64,000 bases of DNA from Cristatella mucedo. Taxonomy: Eukaryota > Bryozoa > Phylactolaemata > Cristatellidae. The notes under the pieces were generated by a model. It made no database searches and was not told the DNA's origin. It was given only the letters and a program-made list of their open reading frames with translations. Shown piece by piece: positions 21,366 through 33,585 of this stretch; positions within the stretch are counted from its first letter, which is position 1, and every line of letters starts with the position of its first letter. The translations under genes were made by a program, and so were the position numbers. The stretch is from assembly GCA_009760855.2 (NCBI GenBank), contig WPIO01000145.1:771001-835000 (forward strand). The letters run 5' to 3'.

Positions 21366-22925
21366 AAGAATAATGCAGCACTTGATAAAGCGCCCTCATA
21401 GACCACAATCTCTTTCTAGGCACTTTACATTTGCTGCAAACGGAAACGCAATTGAATTGTGAGTGGTATCATGCTTGACAAACAACATGAATAACATGGC
21501 TACGTGTGACATACACAGGGTCAGCATGCAAGTGTGGTTAGTGGCAGCATGCACAGTGTCAGCACACATAAACACATGAAGGACGAATCACAGGGACCCA
21601 CTAAATGCTGTCATAAGAAGGTGCGTTTTACGTTCTTTTTAATTGGGGTTAAATCAGGGGATGTTGTGACGCAAATAGGGAGTGAGTTCCAGGCTTTCGG
21701 AGCTTACGAACTAAATGCACGGTCTAAATAGGATTTGAGGTTTGTACGAGGTATTGGTAAATCTTTAGATTCCGAAAAGCGAGTGGTACGATGCTTGGCC
21801 TGGTGAGGGAGTAGACCGGAGAGATCGGCTGAAGCCAAAAAATGAGGTGATCTGAAAGTGAGAGACAAAACCTTGAAGTCTATCCGTTGCTTGACTGGTA
21901 GCGACGGCAAGTCGGCCGGGAAGTGGTGTGATGTGGCAACTGCGACGCTCACGACAGACAAGCCTAGCTTTAGAGTTTTGCACAAGCTGTAAGCGCCTGA
22001 CTGCATGTGCCGGTAGGCCAGCAAGCAGTGAGTTACAGAAGGCAAGACGGGATGTCACAAATGCATGGACCAACTTGGATGCGGTATCCTTATCTAAACA
22101 AGCAATGTTATGTAGCTAAAAGTAGGCAGACATGACTGTGGAGCTGATTTAGTCGTCTAACAAAAGGTCACTTTGGAACATAACACCTAGATTTCGTGCT
22201 GATTCAACAAGAGATATTGGCAGAGCCAATTTTGAGCGTTAGTATTTCAATTTTTTGAATCACACTGGGTTTGCCCATAGCTAATAAGTTAGTCTTATCA
22301 TCGTTTAGTTTAAGAAGATTTGCTGCCATCCATGTGCGGATGTCATCAATACATGCAGCAAGTGAGTTGAGAGAATTGAAAGTGCTCGAAAGCTGGGAGG
22401 GATCAAAGCAAAGGTACAACTGAGTGTCATCTGCATATAAGTGAAAGCCTGGATTGTGCTTGGCAATCACATCGGCAAGAGGGAGAGTACCAACCATGAA
22501 AAGAACCGGACTAAGCACAGAGTTCTGTGGTATCCTTCAAAGGTTCCTCGAATGGTCTTTGTCAATTCATATCAATACCCCGGAGTCTCCCACTGAAATA
22601 GGACCTGAATCATTGCAGAGCAGTCCCATGAATGCCTTGGCGAGATGAGAGGTGCTCAAGAAGAACTTTGTGATTGATAGTATCAAAAGCTGCCGAAAGA
22701 TTGAGTAAAACAAGCAGAGAGACTCTACCCATGTCTGCATTCTTAAGTAGGTCGTTGTACACCGGAAACAATGCTGACTCTGGAGGGATTATCTCTAAAG
22801 CCAGACTGGAACTTACTAGAAAGGTTTGAAGTTTAAATATATGAGTTCAGCTGGTCTGCCAGATCTCGCTCCAATGACTTTGATAGGAATGGTAGGACGA
22901 CTGGCCGGCTGTTCACTTCGTTAGT
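21366..22925 (-). repeat. LINE-A copy with RT catalytic motif
   Basis: A long minus-strand copy: tail and hairpin at 21366-21440, 3' UTR, then RT C-terminus (QRIDFKVLSLTFRS) and upstream the YADDTQLYLCFD catalytic box at about 22440. Frameshifts and stops split the ORF. The 5' end fades near 22925. Confidence 0.8.
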
Positions 22926-23039
22926 GTTAGATTGAGCTCAAAATCTGAGCGAAAATCAAGCTGCGGCAAATAAACAAGAAAGAATTTTCTACCATGAAAC
23001 TTCATATCTGCTTTCGATGGTTAGCCGATTGAAAGTCCT

Positions 23040-23165
23040 TATTCAGATAGCAGCAGAAGAGCCTCAACGGCTACCCACACAGCTGGCTTTAGGCAATAAA
23101 GGTTCGCCCACTGCAGGACCCTATACCACAACCTGGGCCATGAAAAGCCATCAATTTACCTTTGG
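23040..23165 (-). repeat. SINE-B, diverged
   Basis: Minus-strand copy: AGAAGAGCCTCAACGGCTAC and AATAAAGGTTCGCCCACTGC match the SINE-B body in reverse complement. Confidence 0.5.
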
Positions 23166-23195
23166 GCTATGACTAGGGACCGTGATAGTCTAGGA

Positions 23196-23576
23196 CAGAG
23201 GTCGGCAAACGTTTCGGGCTACTAGGCAATTTCAGGTCAAGAAGGCACACTTGGTCCACTCGGGGGGGGGGGGGGGGGGGGGCGGGGCGGGAGTTGGCGT
23301 AGCGGCTACGCGCACTCTATACTGCGAAACGCACGAAGAAAAAAATCAAGCACAACAGCAGCTAGCTCTCAGCTCAAAGAGACTGCGCGCCTCTCGTGCC
23401 TTGAAAACTCGTTAGTGAGGATACTCGTAAGTCAAAGTATCTCTATAGTGAAGGGGAAGAAAACCGCTACAACTCAATGAGGCCGGATCCATCAATAATT
23501 ATTAGGGGCCACTAGGCCGGACTGGAGCGCCAGCTAGGCCGGTTCTCGCCTAAAGGCCGTCGTATCCCAACCTCTG
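23196..23576. mobile_element. hAT-like MITE with 8-bp target duplication
   Basis: The ends are CAGAGGTCGGCAAAC and GTATCCCAACCTCTG, imperfect terminal inverted repeats of the CAGAGGT type common to hAT elements. The sequence GTCTAGGA is present exactly at both flanks (23188-23195 and 23577-23584). No transposase is encoded. A poly-G tract lies inside at 23262-23290. Confidence 0.8.
23262..23290. repeat. Poly-G tract
   Basis: About 20 consecutive G plus GGCGGGGCGGG, inside the hAT-like MITE. Confidence 0.9.
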
Positions 23577-24099
23577 GTCTAGGAGATAAGGTGTCGGATC
23601 TTCGCGGCCGAGGTCATGGGTTCGAATTCTTCAATGGGCGATTCCGTATTTCCATCTGCAAGCGGTTGTGATAGCCGTTAAGGCTCTCCTGCCGCTATAC
23701 AAATGAGGCTATTAAATCACCTAATGTTTTTTAAAACCCAGGGACTCACCGAAAGAGTCAGTAGTTTCTGTGAGTTAGGAATGGGCATGTGCCACTATGC
23801 TTGTCTAAAATAAAGAGACATGCCCCTCTCTATTTTAACTAAAAGTATATATATATATTGCCCGGAAACTCATATTAATATCGTAAAATGCCTTCTAAGT
23901 TTAGAATCCTCAAACAAATGTGTATGTTAAAATTTTTATAGCTGTTTAGAAGGAACAATTAGAAGCGTACAACAGCTTGTTCTCATATAGGGATCTCGCT
24001 ATGATGCAGCATGACTGCAACAAAGTGTGACTACGATACAAGCGATGCAACAATAGATGATGCCGAAAATCAAGTTACTTTTAAGAAGCCAGAACTTAC

Positions 24100-24117
24100 C
24101 AAAAAAGATGGAGGCAT
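24100..24117 (-). CDS. Candidate 18-nt microexon
   Basis: An acceptor (AAACTATTACAG) and a strong donor (G|GTAAGT) enclose 18 nt that are phase 1-1 and code ASIFF plus split codons. It lies 185 nt downstream of module B1, an intron size like the other short ones. I see no counterpart after B2. Short splice-bounded frames occur by chance, so this is tentative. Confidence 0.2.
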
Positions 24118-24302
24118 CTGTAATAGTTTCAAAGAGGTCCTACTGGAATGGATAAGTATCGCAGCCAAGTGGCCTTCTTGACCAGATACCATGATACCTT
24201 CGCATTTTCACACATGGGCACTTTCAAACTTGCAATACTGACTCTTGCAACTCCACTTTGCATGCATTGAAGGCAGCATTCTAATATCTGTAAGGCTCTC
24301 AC

Positions 24303-24497
24303 CTGGGATGCAAGCCAACGACGAGCCGGTGCTCCACGACCATGTGCCGTTTGATAAGCACGTCGCTGTATAACCACCACTGGACCATATGAAGTTAATG
24401 CTGCAGCTCAAGGTCAAGTTGGATTGAGCAATATACGCACTTGCTAATGCTCCGGAGGTCAGTTGAGTGTTCGCGTTGAGACTTGGGGCAAAACAAC
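24303..24497 (-). CDS. CCP/sushi module exon 10 (B1)
   Basis: A 195-nt phase 1-1 exon after GACTTGTAG and before GTGAGA. The module starts GCFAPSLNANTQLTSG, has cysteines at GC, LSC, ATC and LAC and the WSW signature, and ends CIPG. It is the second member of the triplet and about three quarters identical by eye to exon 13 (B2), with the same length and a shared IWSSGGY core. Confidence 0.85.
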
Positions 24498-25887
24498 CTA
24501 CAAGTCAGCAGTTCTCAGAAGCACCAGACTTACTCCTTAACGAGGAGCGTGGCAACGAATAGCAGTAGTTAGAGCCAGCCAGTTCAGTCCGGTTAGCCCG
24601 TAGTCTCCGCACCAGAGAAAGAAGAAAAGTCGTAGTTAAGAAAAAATTGTACTACAGAGGCTTGTAACTTGCCGTTCAGATATTTCTGAGCAGTAAGTGT
24701 AAACGTAGATATATGTACATGAATCGGTACAGGGATTGGTTAAAACTAGAGGTCTATGCAACGGTTAAAAAATTTAAAATGGGGAAATAACTAACTTATC
24801 AAAACAATATCAAACTCAATTTAGTATGTACAGTACAATCACCGCTGCAATTCAGAAGGAACAAACTGAATTTATCTCGGTTGAAAAGTGCCCTAGTGGT
24901 AGGAAAGAGACGCTTGTAAGCCGCCACACTCTTATAAGGAGCTTACATACAAGTTCAGTTCATAAACCTTATTTAAAAGGTCAATTTTCTAAGCGTGGAC
25001 TGCTTTCTTAAGAGTATGTTTTCCAATGAACTATTAATGCGTCTTACTGAAATATGTCACATTAGAGCGTTGACAAATTACTTCACAGGAAATTACCAAT
25101 CATCAGTTACGTACCGTGTCGGCTTATCGTCATTTAGTGTTGCAGTTTTCCAGCACTGGCGGACATAGTCTTTCTCATGAAATGCTTAGAAGCAAAATCT
25201 GAGGTTTTCTCGCATATCGCTATCGATTTAGACCGTGTATAGGGACACACCAAGCAAGCCTAAACAGTGATGTGTCATAAGGATGGAAAGATCGTGCAAA
25301 CCTGCTAGAGCTGGTAGGTTCTGCGTCACGCGTCTGATCGGAATTAATGCCGTCTCAGATAAGTTGGAAAGAGGTGTGACTCGGCAAGCTTCAGCTGTAT
25401 GCTGGAATCAGCAGCTGGCTTTAATCAAGGTACTACTCTATATAGCTACTTTGGTACTGCATTCTGGAGGTTGGAGTTGCTTTTCTATGCAGCATCATGC
25501 GAAGCTCGGATCAAATAATGGGTGATGTTATTTTAGTGCAGGCAGCTGCTTTATTTAAGCATCTTATAAGCTTCGGGGTAAAGACAAGTGAAGGGTTCAC
25601 AACATGCCTGGTGTATCGTCCGCTTTTTCGTAATCCTTGCGCTTTCTACGTAAAAAGTTATACGCCAGTAATACAACTCTATTAAGTTCTAGAAGTAAGC
25701 TCGTTTACCAAAGCTCGCACACATGCTTTAGGGGCTGGTATTTTGTGTCAATGAAATCAGATTTGTCAAAAAAGCTGACACGTTCTTGTTTTACCGCATT
25801 TTCAGCTAATATTCACTCTATTGCACTATTGCACTGCTGTAAATCTGGCCTTCACATGCGCAGCTGCGAAGCCTCGAAAAGCATTAC

Positions 25888-26079
25888 CTTGCATGCAGTT
25901 GAACATCTCATTAGCAATCCACAAGCCTCCTGTTCGGCAATAGATTCTGACATTTCGAAGGCCGAGATCTACGTAGCCAGTTTGGCATTCTAATGTGAGA
26001 TAGGAGTTGATAGCATATGCTGGCATCGAGGTGCCTGACGCCAGTTGCGTATAGTTTTCAAGCTGAGGAGAGTAGCACC
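25888..26079 (-). CDS. CCP/sushi module exon 9 (A1)
   Basis: A 192-nt phase 1-1 exon after ATTTATTTTAG and before GTAATG. The module starts GCYSPQLENYTQL and has cysteines at GC, LEC, YC and NC with a GLWIAN motif in place of W-x-W. It is the first member of the A-B-C triplet and pairs with exon 12 (same length, shared PQL...T.L, GYVDL and GLWIAN). Confidence 0.82.
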
Positions 26080-26329
26080 CTAAAATAAATAGCAATTAAT
26101 CAACAATTTAGGTTACAATTAAAAAGGATCTTAGGCTTAGCTTAGGCAAAAACACACACACACTCACAGATACTACGCAAAGAATTAACTTCTATTTTCA
26201 ACTACAGGACAGCACTCTCTCAGACAGACCAACCGGTATCTCAAATCACCTAACTGTGCCTCGAGCCAAGCTAAAATGATTTGGAGACCGTGCCGTTAGC
26301 TTGTAAGCTCCAAAAGCCGGGAGCTTAAC

Positions 26330-27430
26330 GTATATCGGTCTGTAACTCCACAAAGCTGTACAGACTAATTGGGTGTTATGCAGAAATTTTGTATAACACG
26401 CTTACATCCTAAGCGGCTTTCCGTACGCATTCGGTAGCCAACAGACTTCATCTCACTCAACGAAGAGAAAATGCGAACCATAGCAGAGTCAGGAGAGCAA
26501 TTGAGGCAGTGAGTAGCAGCTCACGACCAATGGAAAAGATGTGCCATAGTCGGCAGCAGGATAGTAGTTGTCGTTGAGTAAGAATTATGGAGGCGAGTTC
26601 TGAAGTTTAGGACCTGCAGAATTAAAGCTTCTGTCGCTAACGGTCTTTAAGCGGAGATGAAATAGCTAATATATTTCCCATGCCGGACCTAAGGGAATGA
26701 GGAGGCTGAAACTGGTGAAGCAATTCAGCTAGGTATGGAGGAGCTAAGCCGTGGCAGGCCTTGTGGGTCAGCGTAAGAACTTTGCTCTGTATCCCTTGAT
26801 CAACCGGCAGTCATCCTTACTTTTTTTAGGAAAGGAGACACGTGGTCAGACTTCTGGGAGTTGAAAAATAGCCTTGCAGTCATATTCATAGCCAGCTGCA
26901 GTGGCCAAGTTGCTTTTTTGGTAGCCCAGCCAAAAGGAGTCACAATAATCAAGCCAAGACCGAACTAAAGAGCTAAATAATTGTTTTTGCAAGCCACCAC
27001 GGAAGACATCTCTTTATTTTAGTTAGGAATCGTACGTGATGGCTAGATGTAAAAGCAGTCTTCTGAATGAAACTTTGAAAATTTAGGCAGCTGTCGAAAA
27101 TGACACCTAAATTTCGAGCATGTGGTAGTGGTCGCACTACCGCGTAATCTATTAAAAGAGCAAAGCCTTTTAATCCAGCCACACACTTAGGGTGTCCTAT
27201 GAGCAATCAGTTCAGTTTTATCATCATTTAGTTTCAATAAGTTATCCGACATCCTGGATCGAATGTCGGCAAGGAAAGCATTCAGTTTATCTGTAGCTGC
27301 AGCAGATTCCGACGGTTTGAATGACAAATACAGCTGAGCATCTTCAGTTTAAAAGTGATATACTATTCCAAGGTCCTTAATCGCTTTTCCCAGAGGTTGA
27401 GTATTAATGGAGAACAGAAAATGACCAAGG
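26330..27430 (-). repeat. LINE-B copy
   Basis: The minus strand carries the 3' UTR (GTTATGCAGAAATTTTGTAT...), the RSFNSAGPKLQN-type end and further up NLGVIFDSCLNFQSFIQK with KIKRCLPWW, typical RT C-terminal blocks. It is interrupted by stops and abuts the tail of the 27.4 kb LINE-A. Confidence 0.7.
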
Positions 27431-27436
27431 ATGAGC

Positions 27437-29230
27437 CCTTTTAATAATAGTAATAAGAATAAACTTGATAAATCACCCTCAGAGAACTCAATCTCTATCT
27501 AGGTGCTTTACATTTGCTGCAAAGGGAAACGCGATTGAATTGTGAGTGGTATCATGCTTGATAAACAACATGAATAACATGGTTACGAGTGACATGCACA
27601 GGGTCAGCATGCAAGTGTCGTAAGTGGCAGAATGACCAGTGTCAACATGCATCAGCCATAAAGGACAAGTCACAGGGACCCACTTAAAATGTCATAATTA
27701 GGTGCGTTTTACGTTCTGTTTAATTGCGGGCACGTCAGGGGATCTTGTGACTCAAGTCGGGACTGAGTTCCGGGCTTGCGAGCTTGCGAGCATACGAACT
27801 AAATGCACGGTCTCCACACGATTTGAGGTGTTTACGAGGTATTGGTAAACTGTTAGATTCCGAAAAGCGAATGGTACGACGCTTGGCTTGGAGGGGGAGT
27901 AGACATGAGAGATAGGCTGAAGCCAAAGAATGAATGGACCTAAAAGTGAGCAACGAAAGCTTGAAGTCGATCCGTTGTTTGACTGGTAGCCAGTGTAGGT
28001 CGGCCGAGAAGTGGCGTGTTGCAGCAACTGTGACGCTCACCACAGACAAGCCTAGCTGCAGAGTTTGGCTGCAGCTGTAAGAGCCTGATTGCATGTGCCG
28101 AAATGCCAGCAAGCAGTGAGTTACAGAAGTCAAGACGAGATGTAACAAATGCATGGACCAACTTAGTCGAGGCATCCTTATCTAAAAAAGCCCGAATTTG
28201 AGCAATGTTACTTAGCTGCAACTAGGCAGACTTGACCGGGAAGCGGATGTGGCCATCCAACGAAAGGTCACTTTGAAACATGACACCTAGGTTTCTTGCT
28301 GATTCAACAGGAGATATGGTCTCAGATCAGATTTAGAGTGACAGCCTTAACAATTTAGGAATCACACTTGGTTTGCCCCATAACTAGTAAATTAGTTTTA
28401 TCATCATTTATTTAAGAAAATTTGCGGCCATTCATGTGAGGATGTCATCAATACATGCATCAAGGGAGTTGAGAGAATTAGAGGTGCTTGAAGGCTGGGA
28501 GGGATAAAAGCAAAGGTACAACTGAGTGTCATCCGGATAGAAGTGAAAGCTTGGATTGTGCTTGGCAGCCACATCGGCAAAAGAGAGAGTATAAACCGTG
28601 AAAAGAACGCGCGAGGGACTCCACAGGTGACCCGTCTCGTGTGTGCGACCTGACCCCACACGACACGGGTTGAACAAGATCAGGCAAGTACGATTTAAAC
28701 CACGCCAGTGCCTCGTCGGTCAGACCGATCGTTGTTCTCAATCGTTCAAGTAGTACATCGTGAGCAATGGTGTCGAAGGCAGCTGATAGATCTAGCTTCA
28801 TCAGATCTTTATTTTGAGCAGATCTTGATCAGTGACATTTCGGTCATTGTTGCCACACAGCATGTCATTTTAACTCGGAGGAGAGCATTTTCAGAGGAGT
28901 GCTTCCTCTTGAAACCCGATTGAAATATATTTCTGACATGTCATACATTTTAATGTCTTCAACCAGCTGCTTAGTGGCAATTTTTTCAAGAATCTTTGAG
29001 AAGCAAGAAAGAAGGGAAACTGGGCAATAGTTTTCAAGGACCTCTGTATCTAATCCAGGCTCTGTAAGTATCGGTCAAACGATTGTCGATTTGAAGGTCT
29101 TGGGTAAAACCCCTTTTTTCTAAAGTATCATTTAAAAATCTCGGTTATAGCAGGGCTAAGTTGGTCTGTAGTGAAGACCATAGAAATGATGGTATAGGGT
29201 TTTCAGGAGACGAGCCCTTTTTACTGTATC
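27437..29230 (-). repeat. Longest LINE-A copy
   Basis: It covers the tail and hairpin (27437-27520), the RT C-terminus, a mutated catalytic box (YPDDTQLYLC near 28530) and the upstream palm region KLDLSAAFDTIAHDVLLERL at about 28790, the conserved SAAFDT block of non-LTR RTs. Several stops and frameshifts; non-functional. Confidence 0.8.
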
Positions 29231-29369
29231 TTATTAAGGTAGCCACATCATATGCAGAAACTTAGGAAAACCTTTTAAGGAATGTCATTTGTTGTGATTC
29301 CACAATAGGTGTACCCGGATGGGGCTTTATGGAGGCACGAATGTACACAAGCTTACTCCCACCTGACGT

Positions 29370-29470
29370 CATGACATCCCATGAATTATCGTAATTCAAA
29401 AAGAAGCTAAAAACACATCTTTTCCTCGCATTATTTGCTGGGTCCCAAGTATAATTAGGAGTGCTGAAGC
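29370..29470 (+). repeat. LINE-A fragment
   Basis: A short plus-strand piece encodes the F-K-K-K-L-K-T-H-L-F end of the LINE-A ORF (AAAAAGAAGCTAAAAACACA) and the following GGGTCCCA block. Confidence 0.5.
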
Positions 29471-30654
29471 TGTGCATAGTATCATTAACCATATTGAAAT
29501 ACTTCCGGTACTGCAAACGTAAAATGCCTAGAAAAAAATTTAGGCCAACGAGGACTCTAAAAAATAAATCAGTAAGATTTCTGTTATTATTTTTAAAGGT
29601 TAGTCAGTTATACTGAGAATACTTAAGTTATCCTGACATGGCCGTTTGTTAGACCACTAACAATATTAATAAAACAGTGAAAACTTTTGATGGAATACCA
29701 AAAATAATACAAGCATAAGCTAAGCGCATCGTGAGCGCTGCAAATGTTAATGATATTATGGGCAGCGTTAGCACCCAAGAAACCAGCCAACGCTTTGAAA
29801 AATAAGGTGAATCTTAGTTTTCTTTTTAAATATCATCAAGTCAGGGGCGGCTGGTGGCACTGAGTTCATGCTTTTGGAGCAAAAAAAATAAAGAAGTGGT
29901 CAACAAAGGTCTTTGATAATTGCTGCAAGTAGAAAACAACAATCTATAGTATCCTATAGAGATAGGGCCTAGAATGTTGCCGTACTTTGCTGCATAGTTT
30001 TCTCGGGATGTGCCAGATGAGACGATACTCTTTAAGGTGTCGGTGATCCCTTTCGTACCAAATTCTACCTGTCATAAAGCTACACTAGGCTTACTTACAG
30101 TTGTTTAATTACAGCCTTCACTAGAAACAGATCATTTTCAGCTGCTTTGAAGGCGGAATTTGGTTGGGGCAGTAGTAAGTAAATTTAGTTATTTCTTCAA
30201 CAGAATATTTACAAGATCGCATAGAATTCTTTAGACAAGGGAGGTGGACTAAATAATTAGCTTCTTAAATACAGTCTCGAGTCTTGGGTCATGAACATGC
30301 TGGTGGTAAACTCTCAAAGTATGTAGGGTGGCTGTAGAAAATGCAAGACCTTACGTGTCTAGACTGAACTTGGCTTGGGATAGAAGGCACATGAATTGTA
30401 TTAATATGTTAGTTTTAACGCTTGCAGAACAGTACGTGACTCATCAGGATTCGGTATTAGTTACGTACTAGCATCGCTTTGCTATCTATGCTCTGTCAGC
30501 GACCCCTATAAACGCCAAGCACCAGCTTGGTTTTCATTTCTGCGCTTTTGAAATTCGGCGTCGGCTTAAACACATCAGAACACCGTTGCAGGCTTTTTTC
30601 TGCATCTGTCCCTTAAGGCCCTTGCAGACTGCAGCGACACGAGATCTCGTGTCG

Positions 30655-30705
30655 ATATCATCACGATATCGATATCGATATCGACACGACATCATCGACA
30701 CGAGC
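30655..30705. repeat. GATATC-rich palindromic repeat
   Basis: Repeated ATCGAT/GATATC units (GATATCGATATCGATATCGA) able to fold back. Confidence 0.7.
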
Positions 30706-31197
30706 TCATGGATGTTGACCAGCTTCCTAAAACCTAACGACGACAAGACTTGACTAATTGTTCCGGGCGTGACTGGTGTCAAACTCAAGCTGAAAGGCTC
30801 TTCCCTATGTTGGGCTAATCTGGAATTACTGCCCTGACATCTGCCCATAATGTGAGCGTGCTGTTCCCACAACGACTTGATATTGGGTGAGCACTCTGCA
30901 TCCAATGCCAAGTAGGCCTGCTTTCACCTGTGGAGCATTATAAAAATCAAGGCTTTATTAGATAGGATTTAGGCAGCCAAAACAGAGCACAGGTTTAGGA
31001 TACCGCGGCTAAATTACTGCAATTTAGGTTATTTAGGACTCCTCTCTTTCGCATTGTTCGTCTGCAATTAGTAAAAAACTCACTAGCTTCTTTGGTCTGC
31101 CGTCTACAGTGTAGGCACACACCTCGCACTATTAATCACCAAGATATCCTTGGGTGCACACATAATACTTGTTAGATTTCATAATTGCGTAAGTATG

Positions 31198-31270
31198 ATA
31201 AGAATAATAATACATTTGATAAAGCTCTCCCAGATAACTCAATCTATTTCTAGGGGTTTTACATTTGCAA
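31198..31270 (-). repeat. LINE-A tail fragment
   Basis: AAT repeats followed by the 3' hairpin sequence (ATTTGATAAAGCTCTC...) and little else. Confidence 0.5.
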
Positions 31271-31384
31271 GATTGCATACCGTTATTCTTTGGCTGTTAC
31301 TTCTTTTGCAATGATTATCTTACAGAACAAATCGTAAAAGATTCGGTTCTTTTAGAGCACCTTACAAGAGAATTATTATTACTA

Positions 31385-32330
31385 TTATTTTATAATAATA
31401 ATATATTAACGCGTTTGCATAGTGCCGTCAGAGAACTTCATCTCTGTCGACTTCTATTAAATGTGCTGTAGATGTAGCATGATCAAATGGTCAACGGTAA
31501 CATGACCGATGCACAATGTCAACAAGCATATCATGGTTACGGTGACAGGCAAAGTATCAATGTATAAATGAGGTTAATGGCAGTATGTACAGTCGCAACA
31601 CGTATTAGCACATACAAGACAATTCACAAGAACCCACCGTATTTTGTCGACAGCAGGTATTATTTTAGCTCTTTTAAATGTCGTCAAGTCAATACCAACT
31701 TGCGTCACGACATACCCTGACTTGACCACATTTAAGAAAAAGCTAAAAACGCACCTATTTGTCACAGCATTTAGTGGGTCCCAGTGTAATGTTTCCTATA
31801 TGTGCTTATGCATGCTGACACTGCGCAAGTCACCCTTAACTATGCTATTCTTGTTGTTTATTGATAATGCTTCCACTGACCATTCCATTGTATTTCTTTT
31901 GCAGTAAAATTAAAGCGCGTAGACAGATATTGAGTTCTCCAAGGGCGCTTTATCAAGTGTATTATTAAGTCAGGGGATGTCATGAGTCAGCCAGGAATGA
32001 GTTACTGGCTTTGGGAGCATACGAGTTGAAGGCAAGGTCTCCAAAGGAGTTGAGCATCGTACGACGTATAGCTTAACGATTTGATCCTGAAAAGAGAGTA
32101 GCAAGATACCTAGCCTGGCTGGGAAGTAGTTCTGATAGATATGCTGGAACCGGATAATGACGGGACCTAAAAGTGAGTAACGCAACCTTGAAGTCAATGC
32201 CCTGCTGGATTGAGAGCCAGTGCAGGTCAAAAGGAAGAGGTATGCTGTGGGAATTGCGACCGGCATGATAGAAAAAAAGAGAAGCTGCAGAGTTCTGAAT
32301 CAACTGTAAGCACTTGATTAAGCAGGCCGG
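31385..32330 (-). repeat. LINE-A copy interrupted by a second LINE-A
   Basis: The minus-strand copy has its tail at 31385-31470 and RT C-terminal sequence at 31973-32330. It is split by a plus-strand LINE-A at 31692-31966 flanked by AAGTCA on both sides. Confidence 0.7.
31692..31966 (+). repeat. Nested plus-strand LINE-A insertion
   Basis: A plus-strand LINE-A 3' end (TFKKKLKTHLF region, 3' UTR, hairpin, ATT tail) inserted in the older minus copy. AAGTCA at 31686-31691 and 31967-31972 looks like the target duplication. Confidence 0.65.
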
Positions 32331-33407
32331 TGCTTATTTTTTTCTGGCCAATTACAAAGCCGGAATATCCGATTGCTAATTAATGCCTGAGATGTCGGGT
32401 ACTCTTTCCTTTGCACACGTGTCTAGCGGGCCAAAGAATCTTTTCGCATTGCTTCTAGCGAATGTTGTTTACGTACCACGTGTCTTGTCATTAAATGAAA
32501 GTTTTGAGATTCCTTAAGGAATGCAATTGATATGGTGACCTCTACTTTGTCTATCCTTGAGGTTTCATCTGTTGCTGTAAAGTTTTCATGATGACCTTGT
32601 CAACGAATTTCAAGTTAGTGTACCTGCAAGGAGCTGCCAGAATTCATTTCAGCCTCTGATATTGAGCTTTATTAGGAATGGATTTATATCAATCTTCATG
32701 CGCATAAAGGCATAGGTTTGAAAAAAAATATGTTCATCCATCTACCAGTGGTAAAGCTCATTGAGCAGTTGCCTGATTGCCTAAACTAATGACTAGAATC
32801 TTCTACGAAAAGCTAGAAATGTGGTATGGAATCGACTAATATGGGTGCCAGTTGTTAGCGCCAGAGAGAAAGCAGGACAAGCTTTGCCTGAAGTATTAAG
32901 CGGACAAGCATAGGTGATGGATGCTGCCTAGCCTCTAGCCAAGCTGCGTCGGGAATACAATAGCTATGGCTGCCGAGAATTACAAAACCGAACCAGCATT
33001 CCTCTTCAGTTCTTGCAAAGTCTCGTGCTAGGCTGATGTATTTAACTTTCAATGACGGTGTGGATCTATTACTGGTGACAATTTACGGCCAGGCTCATTG
33101 GATATTTTATTGAACACGTATTCCCAGGGGCATTTTGAAAAGTGCCGTGAAAGGACTAATCCATATTACGCCTAAATGGAGATTGCTAAAATACCATACC
33201 ACTGCAGTCAGGTTTAAGACCTTAGGAAGACTAGAGTTTCCATTTAAGGCGGTCAAAATTGCATATAAAACCTTTGCAACATTTCTGAATTGCTTATAAC
33301 AATGGTTTCCAAAGCACATTTAGTCATAACTCGTCTATGTAATTAAGAAAAAGAGTAATTAGTAAGATTTTGTTTACTTAAAATAGCAGCGCTCATTCCA
33401 CTACCAT

Positions 33408-33585
33408 TTGAGCCATGATGGCACACTAGGTAAGGCGGATACTTTTCACAACCGAGGACCCGAGGTAGTGGGTTCGAATACCGCAGTGGGCGATCCTTTA
33501 TCACCACTGCAAGCGGTGGTGATAAAGGTGATTAAGGCTCTTTTGTCACTATAAAAAGAGGCTGTTAAATCAGATGGCATTTATT
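33408..33585 (+). repeat. SINE-B (tRNA-derived)
   Basis: Plus-strand head GAGCCATGATGGCACACTAG with B-box GTGGGTTCGAATACC, followed by a body with the inverted pair TATCACCACTGCAAGCGGTGGTGATA. Same family as the 23.2-23.7, 48.7, 50.0 and 61.7 kb copies. Confidence 0.65.

Larger units (their letters stand above)
23172..23735 (+). repeat. SINE-B split by a hAT-like MITE
   Basis: The head GACCGTGATAGTCTAGGA is followed (after the 23196-23576 insertion) by GATAAGGTGTCGG, then B-box ATGGGTTCGAATTC and the SINE-B body. Removing the insertion and one GTCTAGGA restores a normal SINE-B head. Confidence 0.65.
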
